DNA of 20,793 nucleotides from an uncultured Prevotellaceae bacterium (GCA_947303695.1 CAMYYX010000013.1:1-20793); one strand, 5' to 3'. Counted from the stretch's first letter, positions 8,070 to 15,669 are shown. A program made the numbers and translations. The notes: generated by a model not told the origin, from the sequence alone.

Positions 8070-9597
8070 ACAAAAGTACTATCAGGCTATACCACATAGC
8101 CACACCCCATCCGTTTGCACGCCAAGGGATAACTGCGAAATCGATGGACGAGAACCATGAGGTTACTTCATTCATCAAGGCAGCAATTCCCATCACACCC
8201 GTACCAACCCATGCACTCAGCAGCGGTTGCCAACTGACCATCCACCAAACGACCGCAACAGCCATCAGAGCTGTAGCCAATATACTCATTACCAGATTCG
8301 AACCGATAGACAAAATGGGCACGATACCGAAATAATAAGACACTAACGGTAGAGTCATCACACTGCAAACCATCGTCGTTATCATACTTCCTACAACAAA
8401 GTCGGCCACTCTCCCTGCCATCCGTTTCAGCCATCCTTCATTACCTCTTTTACGCCTCTGCACCGTCCACCATTCAAACAGCCAAGTGCCCATCGTCAGC
8501 AGCCCCAGCATCGAGAGAACAGACAGTTCTAATCCGACATCCAGCAACATAAAGGGGTTCAAACAAAGCATCACCATGACTGTCACACACAACACATCTA
8601 CGGAATTGACCCTCCGCCTCACAACCTGTGCCAACAGCAGGATGGAAAACATGATGGCGGCCCGCACCAACGAGGGAGGGAAACCAGCGATTGCGACGAA
8701 AGCCCAGATCGCGATGATACTCAACCCTCGAGCCACTTTCCGCCATTTGTCCGTACCCACCCACGAGAGCAGGAAGAACTGCAACAGCACATATATTACC
8801 GAAAGATGGAAACCCGACAAAGCCAGCACATGACTTACTCCGGCGCGTGAATACTGATTCCTCAACTCCTTGCTCAACTCACTTTTATTACCGGTAGTCA
8901 TAGCCATCACAACAGCCAATTCATCGCGTTCTCCTATCGGAAGAGCCGTCTCTCGCAACTGCTGCAATTGATTGTTAAGCATCCTGCGTACAGCCATCAA
9001 ACCTTCTGGTTTCCCTTTCTTCACGCTCCACGATTCCGCATAGCATGTGCCAACTATCTCGTGCAAGAACAAATAACGTCGGTAGGCGGCAAACTCATCG
9101 GTCGGGTCTGCAAGAAATGAAGAAGGATTTAAGCCGTGTTTCGTAAAGATTAGGAGTGTATCACCAATATTAGGTTCAGACACAGGATTGGCTATTACTG
9201 GATCGTGATTAAGATAGCAAATGAAAGTTTCCCCTCGTAGGGTCTGCATCTCAACGGCCAACGAAAGGGTTTTGCGTTGAGGGCTTTTCGTCACCACCCC
9301 CCGCACAACATGCGTTCCCGCTAAGGACGACAGGTCCGACTGACTATGATGGTATTTCAGTTGGAAAGCCACACTTCCCAACACCGTGAAAAACAAAAAA
9401 GAGGAACATCTGAAAGCATATAGGTAACGCTTCCGATGGAAGAAGAACATGAAGAAAACCAACAGCAGTAACGCCCCTACAAGCACCCACACCAACGGTA
9501 CAGACACACCTGTCGAAAGTGAAAGGTAATCCACTCGACCTATCATCAGACAACCTATCGCCAGTCCAATGACAAATGCAACCAGTACGCGTCGCAT
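8011..9597 (-). CDS. ComEC/Rec2-family DNA-uptake channel protein, short form
   Basis: ComEC forms the inner-membrane channel through which single-stranded DNA enters during transformation. The 528-residue product has N-terminal hydrophobic segments, then a DUF4131-like soluble OB-type region (about 80-190), then the Competence domain: HVLALSGFHLSVIYVLL (about 256-272), AGFPPSLVRAAIM (about 304-316) and a further series of membrane helices. It stops after the last helix, so the C-terminal metallo-beta-lactamase-like nuclease domain of Gram-positive ComEC is absent. Without other competence genes in view, transformation ability cannot be inferred. It lies 13 bases after the sirtuin gene, probably co-transcribed, and its 3' end overlaps the convergent glycosyltransferase by 59 bases. 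Confidence 0.88.
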   Translation of the reverse strand: MRRVLVAFVIGLAIGCLMIGRVDYLSLSTGVSVPLVWVLVGALLLLVFFMFFFHRKRYLYAFRCSSFLFFTVLGSVAFQLKYHHSQSDLSSLAGTHVVRGVVTKSPQRKTLSLAVEMQTLRGETFICYLNHDPVIANPVSEPNIGDTLLIFTKHGLNPSSFLADPTDEFAAYRRYLFLHEIVGTCYAESWSVKKGKPEGLMAVRRMLNNQLQQLRETALPIGERDELAVVMAMTTGNKSELSKELRNQYSRAGVSHVLALSGFHLSVIYVLLQFFLLSWVGTDKWRKVARGLSIIAIWAFVAIAGFPPSLVRAAIMFSILLLAQVVRRRVNSVDVLCVTVMVMLCLNPFMLLDVGLELSVLSMLGLLTMGTWLFEWWTVQRRKRGNEGWLKRMAGRVADFVVGSMITTMVCSVMTLPLVSYYFGIVPILSIGSNLVMSILATALMAVAVVWWMVSWQPLLSAWVGTGVMGIAALMNEVTSWFSSIDFAVIPWRANGWGVAMWYSLIVLLFMYGVRFLPTYGNGVGRRK

Positions 9598-9610
9598 GGG
9601 AGTTCCGACC

Positions 9611-10306
9611 CTAACGGGTCAGTTTGTCATAGAGTTCCTGCATGCCCTCTGTCGCTTTCTTCGCGATAATATGCACCGGCAGGTATCCTGGCACATTATT
9701 AGGAGAGGGATCGATGAGATAAATCTCTGCACCACTACGTGCATAACCCAAGAGTCCAGCAGCAGGATATACATTCAACGAAGTACCGATTACCACAATG
9801 ATATCAGCCTCACTTACCGCTTCTGCAGCCGGCTCAATCATCGGAACAGCCTCACCGAACCACACGATGAACGGACGCAACTGACTTCCGTCCTTCGCCT
9901 TATCACCCATGTGGATATCCTCACCATCAGCCAACGTAACCACTTGTGAAGGGTCGTTCGGGTTATCTGTCGAAGTAGCCTTGGTGAGTTCTCCATGCAG
10001 GTGGATGATACGATGCGATCCGGCACGTTCGTGCAGGTTATCCACATTCTGAGTGACTACACACACATCATATTTTTCTTCGAGCGCAGCTACCAACTGA
10101 TGGGCCTTATTCGGTTCCACCGTTTTCAGTTGACGACGTCTTTCATTATAGAATTGAATCACCAGCGCAGGATCACGATAATAGCCTTGGATACTTGCTA
10201 CAGCCTCCACAGGATATTGCTCCCACAACCCTCCAGAATCGCGAAAGGTCGTAATGCCACTTTCTGCACTGATGCCTGCCCCTGTCAGGAATACGAGTTT
10301 CTTCAT
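9611..10306 (-). CDS. NAD-dependent protein deacylase, sirtuin class III (CobB/SIRT5-like)
   Basis: Sirtuins remove acyl groups from lysine using NAD+, giving nicotinamide and O-acyl-ADP-ribose. The 231-residue product has GAGISAESGI (9-18), FRD (21-23), TQNVDN (85-90) with the catalytic His104 in HLHGE, and GTSLNVYPAA (174-183). Tyr53 and Arg56 in FYNERR match the Tyr/Arg pair that recognises succinyl or malonyl lysine in CobB and SIRT5, suggesting desuccinylase activity. The small domain (about 105-155) has no cysteine at all (the only Cys is residue 82), so the usual four-Cys zinc site is missing; I recall similar cysteine-poor sequences in other Bacteroidales. It precedes comEC by 13 bases. 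Confidence 0.93.
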   Translation of the reverse strand: MKKLVFLTGAGISAESGITTFRDSGGLWEQYPVEAVASIQGYYRDPALVIQFYNERRRQLKTVEPNKAHQLVAALEEKYDVCVVTQNVDNLHERAGSHRIIHLHGELTKATSTDNPNDPSQVVTLADGEDIHMGDKAKDGSQLRPFIVWFGEAVPMIEPAAEAVSEADIIVVIGTSLNVYPAAGLLGYARSGAEIYLIDPSPNNVPGYLPVHIIAKKATEGMQELYDKLTR

Positions 10307-10382
10307 AATTTAAACCTTTATAGATTTGACTCATCAAAAGTGTGAATTTTATTTGAAACAGCAAAAGGTTTTTAGGAAAAAG

Positions 10383-10398
10383 ATGACGGCGACGTCAT
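10383..10398. other. Short hairpin with GCGA tetraloop between the sirtuin and cotH genes
   Basis: ATGACG-GCGA-CGTCAT is a perfect 6-base inverted repeat with a GNRA-type loop as read on the + strand, followed by mostly A/T bases on both sides. It lies in the 159-base divergent spacer. It may be a regulator's operator or RNA structure; on the minus strand it is followed by a short T run, but no minus-strand gene ends there. Confidence 0.35.
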
Positions 10399-10465
10399 AT
10401 TTAAACAAGAAACTGCTGACATTGACTTTCAGAGATGACAAATAACAACTTAAAATAACCTTTGT

Positions 10466-12289
10466 ATGAATTTACGTTTATCGTTCATTTTTACCGTTTT
10501 ATTCACGGCTCTCACTCCTACATTTGCACAAGACAAGAATCCAGGGAAGGAACCCTTCAAATCCAACTTACCAATCATCATTCTCGAAGTTGACGGACGA
10601 ATCAATGCGCAAGACAAGATTCCTGCGCACATGAAAGTCATTTATAAGGACGGACAGAAGCAGTATTCGTCCGATTCCAAGCAATTCAGCTACGACGGGC
10701 CCATCCGTATCAAGCTGAGGGGCAACAGTTCGTTAGGATACAACCAGAAGAAATTCACATTAGAAACCCGCGACAATAACGACAAAGAGCTCGATGTACC
10801 ATTGCTGGGCATGCCTGCTGAGCACGATTGGGTATTACTCTCACCTTATGCAGACGTATCCATGATGAGAGATGCATTGGCGTTCCGTCTATGGACCGAC
10901 ATGGGCTATTGGGCACCAAGAATCAAAATGTGTGAGGTGGTGTATAACGGTGAATACGCCGGCATTTACGGACTTGCTGAATCCATCAAGGTAGGAAAGG
11001 AACGTCTCGACATAGCCAAGCTGAAGAAGAAAGACGTCAGCGGGCAGGAGTTGACGGGTGGTTACCTCCTGCGTATTGATACTTATAACGAGAAGGATGC
11101 GACCTTCACGTCCGATGTACCCGGCATAGGCCAGGGTGGCTTTACGAACCAGATTGTCTGGACGTGTCGCTCGCCTAAGAAGAAGAACCTGCAACCCGAG
11201 CAATTCGATTATATCAAAGGCTTCATCCGCGATATGGAACACTGTATCGCCTCTGATAACTATACCGACCCCAAGGAAGGATATTCGAAATACATCAATG
11301 TCAGTTCGTTTGTGGATTATTTCATCCATACGGAGTTGAGTCTCAATCCCGATGGGTATAAGCGAAGTGCTTACTTCTACAAAACCAAGCAAAACGACGA
11401 TGGAACTGGTGGAAAACTACATGCAGGTCCTACATGGGATTACAATCTGGCATACGGCATGTGTAGTTTCTGCAATGCTGACGACATCCATGCATGGGTG
11501 TTCGAGGGTTGCAACACCAATCCTACCCCACAAATATGGAAAAAGTTATATCTCGACCCTGTTTTCCTCAAAAAGGTAAAGGCACGTTATGCAGAGCTGA
11601 GGAAGACAACGTTGAGCGAGAAACATATCTTTAGCATCGTCGACGAATATGCCAACCAGCTGTCAAAGGTACAGAAGCGTCATTTCGACCGCTATCCAGA
11701 ACTGCTGGGCAACGAAACCAAGCGCAATGAGCCAGGAACAGGTATGTTCGGTAATTTCGGAGGAGGTTTTGGAGGCTTTGGAGGCGGTATGCCTGACATG
11801 AGTAATATGCCAAACTTCGGAGGAGGATTCCCTGGTTTCGGAGGAGCTGCAACCGACAGCACCAGTGTAGGTGGGTTCCCAGGCTTTGGAGGCGGTTTCC
11901 CTGGATTTGGTGGAGGTATGCCCGATATGAGCAACATGCCAAACTTTGGTAACTTCGAAGGATTCGGAGGCGGTTTCGGAGGCTTCGGAGGAAGATTCCC
12001 TGGTTTCGGTGGAGCTGCAACCGACAGCACCAGCGTAGGTGGATTCCCCGGATTTGGTGGAGGTATGCCCGATATGAGCAACATGCCCAACTTTGGTGAC
12101 TTCGGAGGCTTCGGAGGCGGTTTCCCGGGAATGGGAGATATGGGTGGTATGGGCGACATGGGAGGCATGATGCTCTCGATGTTCCGCTCCTACTCCGTGA
12201 AGAGTTATGATGACGAAATCAAGATGCTGAAAGAATGGCTATCTGAACGCCTCAAAGCGCTCGACGAGAAGTTAGATTACCGCTCATAA
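10466..12289 (+). CDS. Exported CotH-kinase-family protein with Gly/Phe-rich repeat insertion
   Basis: CotH proteins are atypical protein kinases first known from Bacillus spore coat; secreted Bacteroidota members are mostly uncharacterised. This 607-residue protein has a signal peptide (cleavage after about residue 21, TFAQ). Residues about 35-410 resemble the family: IRIKLRGNSSLGYNQKKFTL, DWVLLSPYADVSMMRDALAF, NGEYAGIYGL and the active-site-like GPTWDYNLAYG (about 321-331; Asn where many kinases have the second Asp). Residues about 429-570 are a low-complexity Gly/Phe/Met/Pro block with near-exact internal repeats. The last about 33 residues (SYDDEIKMLKEWLSERLKAL) look like the normal C-terminal helix of the family, so the block seems inserted rather than appended. 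ATG 10466 is the only plausible start. Confidence 0.87.
   Translation: MNLRLSFIFTVLFTALTPTFAQDKNPGKEPFKSNLPIIILEVDGRINAQDKIPAHMKVIYKDGQKQYSSDSKQFSYDGPIRIKLRGNSSLGYNQKKFTLETRDNNDKELDVPLLGMPAEHDWVLLSPYADVSMMRDALAFRLWTDMGYWAPRIKMCEVVYNGEYAGIYGLAESIKVGKERLDIAKLKKKDVSGQELTGGYLLRIDTYNEKDATFTSDVPGIGQGGFTNQIVWTCRSPKKKNLQPEQFDYIKGFIRDMEHCIASDNYTDPKEGYSKYINVSSFVDYFIHTELSLNPDGYKRSAYFYKTKQNDDGTGGKLHAGPTWDYNLAYGMCSFCNADDIHAWVFEGCNTNPTPQIWKKLYLDPVFLKKVKARYAELRKTTLSEKHIFSIVDEYANQLSKVQKRHFDRYPELLGNETKRNEPGTGMFGNFGGGFGGFGGGMPDMSNMPNFGGGFPGFGGAATDSTSVGGFPGFGGGFPGFGGGMPDMSNMPNFGNFEGFGGGFGGFGGRFPGFGGAATDSTSVGGFPGFGGGMPDMSNMPNFGDFGGFGGGFPGMGDMGGMGDMGGMMLSMFRSYSVKSYDDEIKMLKEWLSERLKALDEKLDYRS
11749..12174 (+). repeat. 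In-frame Gly/Phe-rich repeat block inside the cotH gene
   Basis: About 426 bases encode residues about 429-570. The module MPDMSNMPNFG occurs three times, with its ATG at 11789, 11918 and 12065 (spacing 129 and 147 bases, both multiples of three). GAATDSTSVGGFPGFGG occurs twice, with its Ala codon at 11846 and 12014 (168 bases apart). Between these are GGFGGFGG and GGFPGFGG runs, and the block ends with methionine-rich GMGDMGGMGDMGGMM. The copies differ mostly at third codon positions, so the protein repeat is kept by selection or the duplications are not very recent. Confidence 0.85.
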
Positions 12290-12331
12290 GCCAAAAAACC
12301 ATGCAAAATTGCAAAAAATAGTAAATAGTAA

Positions 12332-12362
12332 ATTGTCAAATCGTAAATAATTCGTACCTTTG
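12332..12362 (+). promoter_or_regulatory. Bacteroidota-type promoter upstream of the first FKBP gene
   Basis: ATTG at 12332-12335 (the -33 element) is followed by 19 bases and then TACCTTTG at 12355-12362, an exact match to the TAnnTTTG -7 element. Transcription would begin near 12368, giving a leader of about 20 bases before ATG 12390. Confidence 0.75.
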
Positions 12363-12389
12363 CACCCTGTTATGCAGATAAAAGAAAAT

Positions 12390-12998
12390 ATGGACAAACT
12401 TAGTTATGCACTTGGACTTGGTATCGGTCATCAGCTGAAGCAGATGGGCTTGAAGGGTCAACTCAAGATTGAAGACTTCGCCCAGTCAATTACTGATGTG
12501 CTCAACGATAGCCAACTCCAGATGACAAATGCAGAGGCACAAGTGCTGGTCAACTCTTTCTTCCAGGAACAAGAGAAGAAGATGCAGGAACAGCGTGCAC
12601 AGGCTGGTAAGGCTGAACTCGAACGCGGAAAGGCGTTCCTTGCAAACAATGCAAAACGCGAAGGTGTGATTACCACCAAGAGTGGCCTGCAATATGAAGT
12701 ATTGACTGAAGGCACAGGAAAGCATCCAAAGGCTACGGATAAGGTACGATGCCACTACGAAGGACGTCTGATCGACGATACCGTGTTCGACAGCTCTTAT
12801 CGTCGCAACGAACCCGCTGTATTCGGTCTCAATCAGGTCATCGCAGGATGGACCGAAGGTCTTCAGCTCATGGGCGAAGGTGCCAAATACCGTTTCTTCA
12901 TCCCTTACCTCTTAGGTTATGGCGAGAGCGGTGCGGGCGAACTCATTCCACCTTACGCTACGCTGGTATTCGACGTAGAACTACTTGAAGTGATATAA
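12390..12998 (+). CDS. FKBP-type peptidyl-prolyl cis-trans isomerase, cytoplasmic (Mip-like)
   Basis: FKBPs catalyse proline cis-trans isomerisation. From ATG 12390 the product is 202 residues: an alpha-helical Mip/FkpA-like dimerisation domain (MDKLSYALGLGIGHQLKQMG, to about residue 95, ending in a charged helix) and an FKBP domain at about 102-202. Binding-pocket residues are present: CHYEG, TVFDSS, VIAGW, LGYG and LVFDVELL. There is no signal peptide, so it should act in the cytoplasm. ATG 12372 gives six more residues but lies almost on the predicted transcription start, and the TTG at 12360 is inside the -7 element; ATG 12390, preceded by an A-rich stretch, is best. It is first of three FKBP genes and probably shares its promoter with the next two. 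Confidence 0.92.
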   Translation: MDKLSYALGLGIGHQLKQMGLKGQLKIEDFAQSITDVLNDSQLQMTNAEAQVLVNSFFQEQEKKMQEQRAQAGKAELERGKAFLANNAKREGVITTKSGLQYEVLTEGTGKHPKATDKVRCHYEGRLIDDTVFDSSYRRNEPAVFGLNQVIAGWTEGLQLMGEGAKYRFFIPYLLGYGESGAGELIPPYATLVFDVELLEVI

Positions 12999-13025
12999 TT
13001 TATTTACACATAAAATTAAAAGAAA

Positions 13026-13922
13026 ATGAAAAAACTTATTTTCGCTGCAGCAGCATTCGCTGCAATCATGCTCACATCATGTGATAACACAAATGTCAAG
13101 GCTGAATTGAACGACAGCGTTGACTCACTCACCCACTTCCTTGGTATAGCACAGTCAGACGGTTTGAAGAACTACATGAAGATGCAGCTTCAGGTCGATT
13201 CTGCTTACACAAACGACTTCATCAAAGGTATGATCGAAGGCGCAACAGCAAAGGAAGATCCTAAGCAGGACGCTTACATGAAAGGTCTGACCGTAGGTAA
13301 ACAGGTAAAGGACATGGCAGCTAACCTCAGCTCAGAGGTATATGCCGACGACTCTACAAAGCAGGTACCGGTTAAGAACCTCCTCGCAGGTATCATCGCT
13401 AGCTTGAAGGGCGAGAACACCATGTCTCCAGATAGCGCATACGGAGAATTCCAGCGCAGACTTCTGCCTCTCCGCACAGCTGCTCTCGAGAAGAAGTATG
13501 CTACTGAGAAGGCTGCTAACGAGAAGTTCCTTGCTGACAACGCAAAGAAAGAAGGCGTTAAGCAGGTTGAGGTAACAACTGAACGTGACGGAAAGCAAGT
13601 AAAGACATTCATCCAGTACAAGGTCCTCACTGAAGGCACAGGTGCACTTCCAACTGATACATCTACTGTGAAGTGCCTCTACGAAGGTCGCCTCATCGAC
13701 GGAACTGTATTCGACAGCAACACAGAAGAAGGTCGTGAACCATTCGAGGTTAACCTCGCTATGCCACGCGTAATCCAGGGATGGGTTGAAGCACTCAAGT
13801 TGATGCCAGCAGGTAGCAAGTGGGAAGTTTACCTTCCACAGGAACTTGCTTACGGTGCACAGGACATGGGTCAGATCAAACCATTCTCTACACTCATCTT
13901 CACCATCGAAGTACTGAAGTAA
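13026..13922 (+). CDS. FKBP-type peptidyl-prolyl cis-trans isomerase, lipoprotein
   Basis: A 298-residue protein with a lipoprotein signal: MKKLIFAAAAFAAIMLTSC, lipid attachment predicted at Cys19. Residues about 30-165 are a Mip-like helical domain that is longer than in the preceding gene, and residues about 195-298 are the FKBP domain (CLYEGRLIDGTVFDSN, VIQGW, AYG, STLIFTIEVL). The linker carries an extra charged stretch (QVEVTTERDGKQVKTFIQYK) not present in the two neighbours. It should act as an envelope-anchored folding factor, facing the periplasm or cell surface. It follows the cytoplasmic FKBP by 27 A/T-rich bases with no promoter seen, and ends one base before the third FKBP gene. 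Confidence 0.92.
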   Translation: MKKLIFAAAAFAAIMLTSCDNTNVKAELNDSVDSLTHFLGIAQSDGLKNYMKMQLQVDSAYTNDFIKGMIEGATAKEDPKQDAYMKGLTVGKQVKDMAANLSSEVYADDSTKQVPVKNLLAGIIASLKGENTMSPDSAYGEFQRRLLPLRTAALEKKYATEKAANEKFLADNAKKEGVKQVEVTTERDGKQVKTFIQYKVLTEGTGALPTDTSTVKCLYEGRLIDGTVFDSNTEEGREPFEVNLAMPRVIQGWVEALKLMPAGSKWEVYLPQELAYGAQDMGQIKPFSTLIFTIEVLK

Positions 13923-13923
13923 T

Positions 13924-14934
13924 ATGAGCAAAAAGTTCATTCTTATCGTTTGTGCAGTTATGGCCAGTGTGTCATTAACTGCACAAACTGTAAAAAGCAC
14001 ACTCTCAGCCAAAGAACTGAAAGCTCAGCAGGCTGCAGAGCTCAAGGCATTCAAGGAAAAGCAGAAGAAAGAATTGGCCGATTTCATCGCCAAGCAGCAA
14101 AACCCCGAACTTGCCAAGTTCGATCTCTCAAAGCCCGAACTCCAGGACAAAGGCGACACCCTCGCCTACATCTTCGGAGCCTATCAGGCTAACGGGTTGA
14201 AAAAACACATGCACGATCAGATGAAAGTCGACACCACAAACACGCAGTACCTCGAAGCCTTCTATCGTGGACTTCTATCCAAAGTCGATGTCGACCGTGA
14301 AGATCAGATCGTTCATGCCCAGCAGGCAGGATACCAGATCGGTCAGCAAATCGAGACGCTGACCACAAACGTATCAAAAGACTACTATGCAGCCGAACCC
14401 GACAAGCGCCTCTCGCCATCCATCATCGGCAAGTCCATCATCCTTTCCCTCATGGGTAAGAACGAATACTCCATAGCCGATGCACGTGCCCTCTTCGAAG
14501 CACAGATGGAAGAACGACAGAAAGAGAACACCGAACGCCTCTACGGAGACAACCGCATCACAGGCGAACAGTTCCTCGCCGACAACGCCAAGAAGCCCGG
14601 AGTCACCGTACTCCCCTCAGGCCTCCAGTACAAAGTGCTGACCCAAGGCAACGGACCCGTACCGACACTCAACAACACCGTGAAGGTACACTATGCAGGT
14701 CGCCTCATCGACGGAACCGAGTTCGACAGCTCCTACAAGCGCGAAGAACCCTCCACCTTTGGTGTACGCCAAGTCATCCAGGGATGGACAGAAGCCCTTT
14801 GCCTTATGCCAGTAGGCAGCAAGTGGGAAATCTACATTCCACAGGACCTTGCCTATGGCAGTCGCAATCAAGGCAAGATCAAACCCTTCTCCGCTCTTAT
14901 CTTTACTGTTGAGCTCATCGGCATCGAAAAATAA
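13924..14934 (+). CDS. FKBP-type peptidyl-prolyl cis-trans isomerase, periplasmic
   Basis: A 336-residue protein with a signal peptide of the ordinary type (MSKKFILIVCAVMASVSLTAQ; no lipobox Cys). A highly charged Lys/Ala/Glu/Gln-rich helix (about 27-60) comes first, then a Mip-like helical domain and the FKBP domain at about 228-336 (VHYAGRLIDGTEFDSSY, VIQGW, AYGSRNQG, SALIFTVELIG). Pocket residues are conserved, so isomerase activity is expected in the periplasm. It starts one base after the stop of the lipoprotein FKBP, so the two are surely co-transcribed. The three proteins look like successive duplications that acquired different localisation signals. Confidence 0.92.
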   Translation: MSKKFILIVCAVMASVSLTAQTVKSTLSAKELKAQQAAELKAFKEKQKKELADFIAKQQNPELAKFDLSKPELQDKGDTLAYIFGAYQANGLKKHMHDQMKVDTTNTQYLEAFYRGLLSKVDVDREDQIVHAQQAGYQIGQQIETLTTNVSKDYYAAEPDKRLSPSIIGKSIILSLMGKNEYSIADARALFEAQMEERQKENTERLYGDNRITGEQFLADNAKKPGVTVLPSGLQYKVLTQGNGPVPTLNNTVKVHYAGRLIDGTEFDSSYKREEPSTFGVRQVIQGWTEALCLMPVGSKWEIYIPQDLAYGSRNQGKIKPFSALIFTVELIGIEK

Positions 14935-14957
14935 AAGCGCTCCAACTACAATCAAAG

Positions 14958-14992
14958 TGAACCCTGGAAGTTTTGCTGACTTTCAGGGTTCA
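14958..14992 (+). terminator. Hairpin after the FKBP genes, possible terminator
   Basis: TGAACCCTG (14958-14966) pairs with CAGGGTTCA (14984-14992) across a 17-base loop that may pair further. It lies 24 bases after the third FKBP stop. There is no clear T run after it, so it may be a weak terminator or only an RNA 3'-end structure. Confidence 0.5.
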
Positions 14993-15024
14993 ATAGTCAA
15001 TAATTTCGTGACTTTGTGGCCATC

Positions 15025-15654
15025 ATGGACGACAAGCATTATCTACAACATCTCATCGACGAAGGCGAGCACCAGCAGCAAGACTTCAAATACCGGGTGT
15101 CTGATGCCATGAAGTTAGCCAAGTCCGTCTCGGCATTTGCCAATACCGACGGAGGCAGACTACTCATTGGTGTACGCGATGACGGACACATGTCAGGAGT
15201 ACGCGATGAAGAAGAGATATACATGATGCATCAGGCCGCCTACCGCTACTGTTCCCCTCAAGCCAGTATCCAGTTCGACACCTATCATGTCGAAGGCCGT
15301 AACATCGTCGTCGCCACCGTTCCCCCATCCGACAAACGCCCTATCTGTGCCATCGATAATGATGGCCGTCATCGTGCCTATATCCGTATTGCCGATGAGA
15401 ATATCGTAGCCTCACCCGTCCATCTCGCCATCTGGCGCGAGTTGCAAAACCCACAAGGCACCATCATGACCTATACAGATACCGTCCGCAAACTCATTGC
15501 TGCCTTAGAGAATCAGCACCTTACCCTAAACCAACTCGTCCGTCGTTCCACCATTCCCCGCCCCAAAGTCATCACCCTCTTAGCATGCCTCATCCACTTC
15601 CAGATAGCCCAATGCGAATACACCGACCAACAGTTCCTATTCAGTTTGGTGTAA
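15025..15654 (+). CDS. AlbA_2/Schlafen-like ATP-binding domain protein
   Basis: A 209-residue cytoplasmic protein. Residues about 10-130 match the AlbA_2 (Schlafen AAA_4-like) domain: DFKYRVSDAMKLAKSVSAF, then ANTDGGRLLIGVRDDG and a following G, with VPPSDKRPI and YIRIADEN later. The C-terminal about 60 residues look like a helix-turn-helix or winged helix (LTLNQLVRRSTIPRPKVITL), suggesting DNA binding; that part is inference. Function is unknown; bacterial members are annotated as putative transcriptional regulators or helicase-like proteins. ATG 15025 is preferred over a GTG at 15016. A TGACTTTG at 15009-15016 resembles a -7 element but would give an almost leaderless message. Confidence 0.78.
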   Translation: MDDKHYLQHLIDEGEHQQQDFKYRVSDAMKLAKSVSAFANTDGGRLLIGVRDDGHMSGVRDEEEIYMMHQAAYRYCSPQASIQFDTYHVEGRNIVVATVPPSDKRPICAIDNDGRHRAYIRIADENIVASPVHLAIWRELQNPQGTIMTYTDTVRKLIAALENQHLTLNQLVRRSTIPRPKVITLLACLIHFQIAQCEYTDQQFLFSLV

Positions 15655-15669
15655 ACCCCTATTGAGTGA

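Noticed and set aside
11692..12168. Minus-strand open frame of 158 residues, very rich in Pro, Leu and Lys
   Set aside because: It is the complement of the Gly/Phe-rich repeats of cotH (GGA/GGC read backwards gives TCC/GCC, here Pro codons in the shifted frame); no start context or family signature.
11749..12174. Possible CRISPR or satellite array
   Set aside because: The repeats are in frame, codon-degenerate and have spacing in multiples of three within an open gene, so they are protein repeats.
12296..12325. TGCAA-AA-TTGCA inverted repeat as a terminator of cotH
   Set aside because: Only five base pairs with a two-base loop and no T run; I see no convincing terminator after cotH.
12360..12389. 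TTG 12360 or ATG 12372 as start of the first FKBP gene
   Set aside because: TTG is inside the -7 element and ATG 12372 is nearly at the predicted transcription start; ATG 12390 begins the conserved MDKLSYALG.
13332..14012. Minus-strand open frame of 226 residues opposite the lipoprotein FKBP
   Set aside because: Lies opposite two strongly supported FKBP genes, has no recognisable domain and shows shadow-frame composition.
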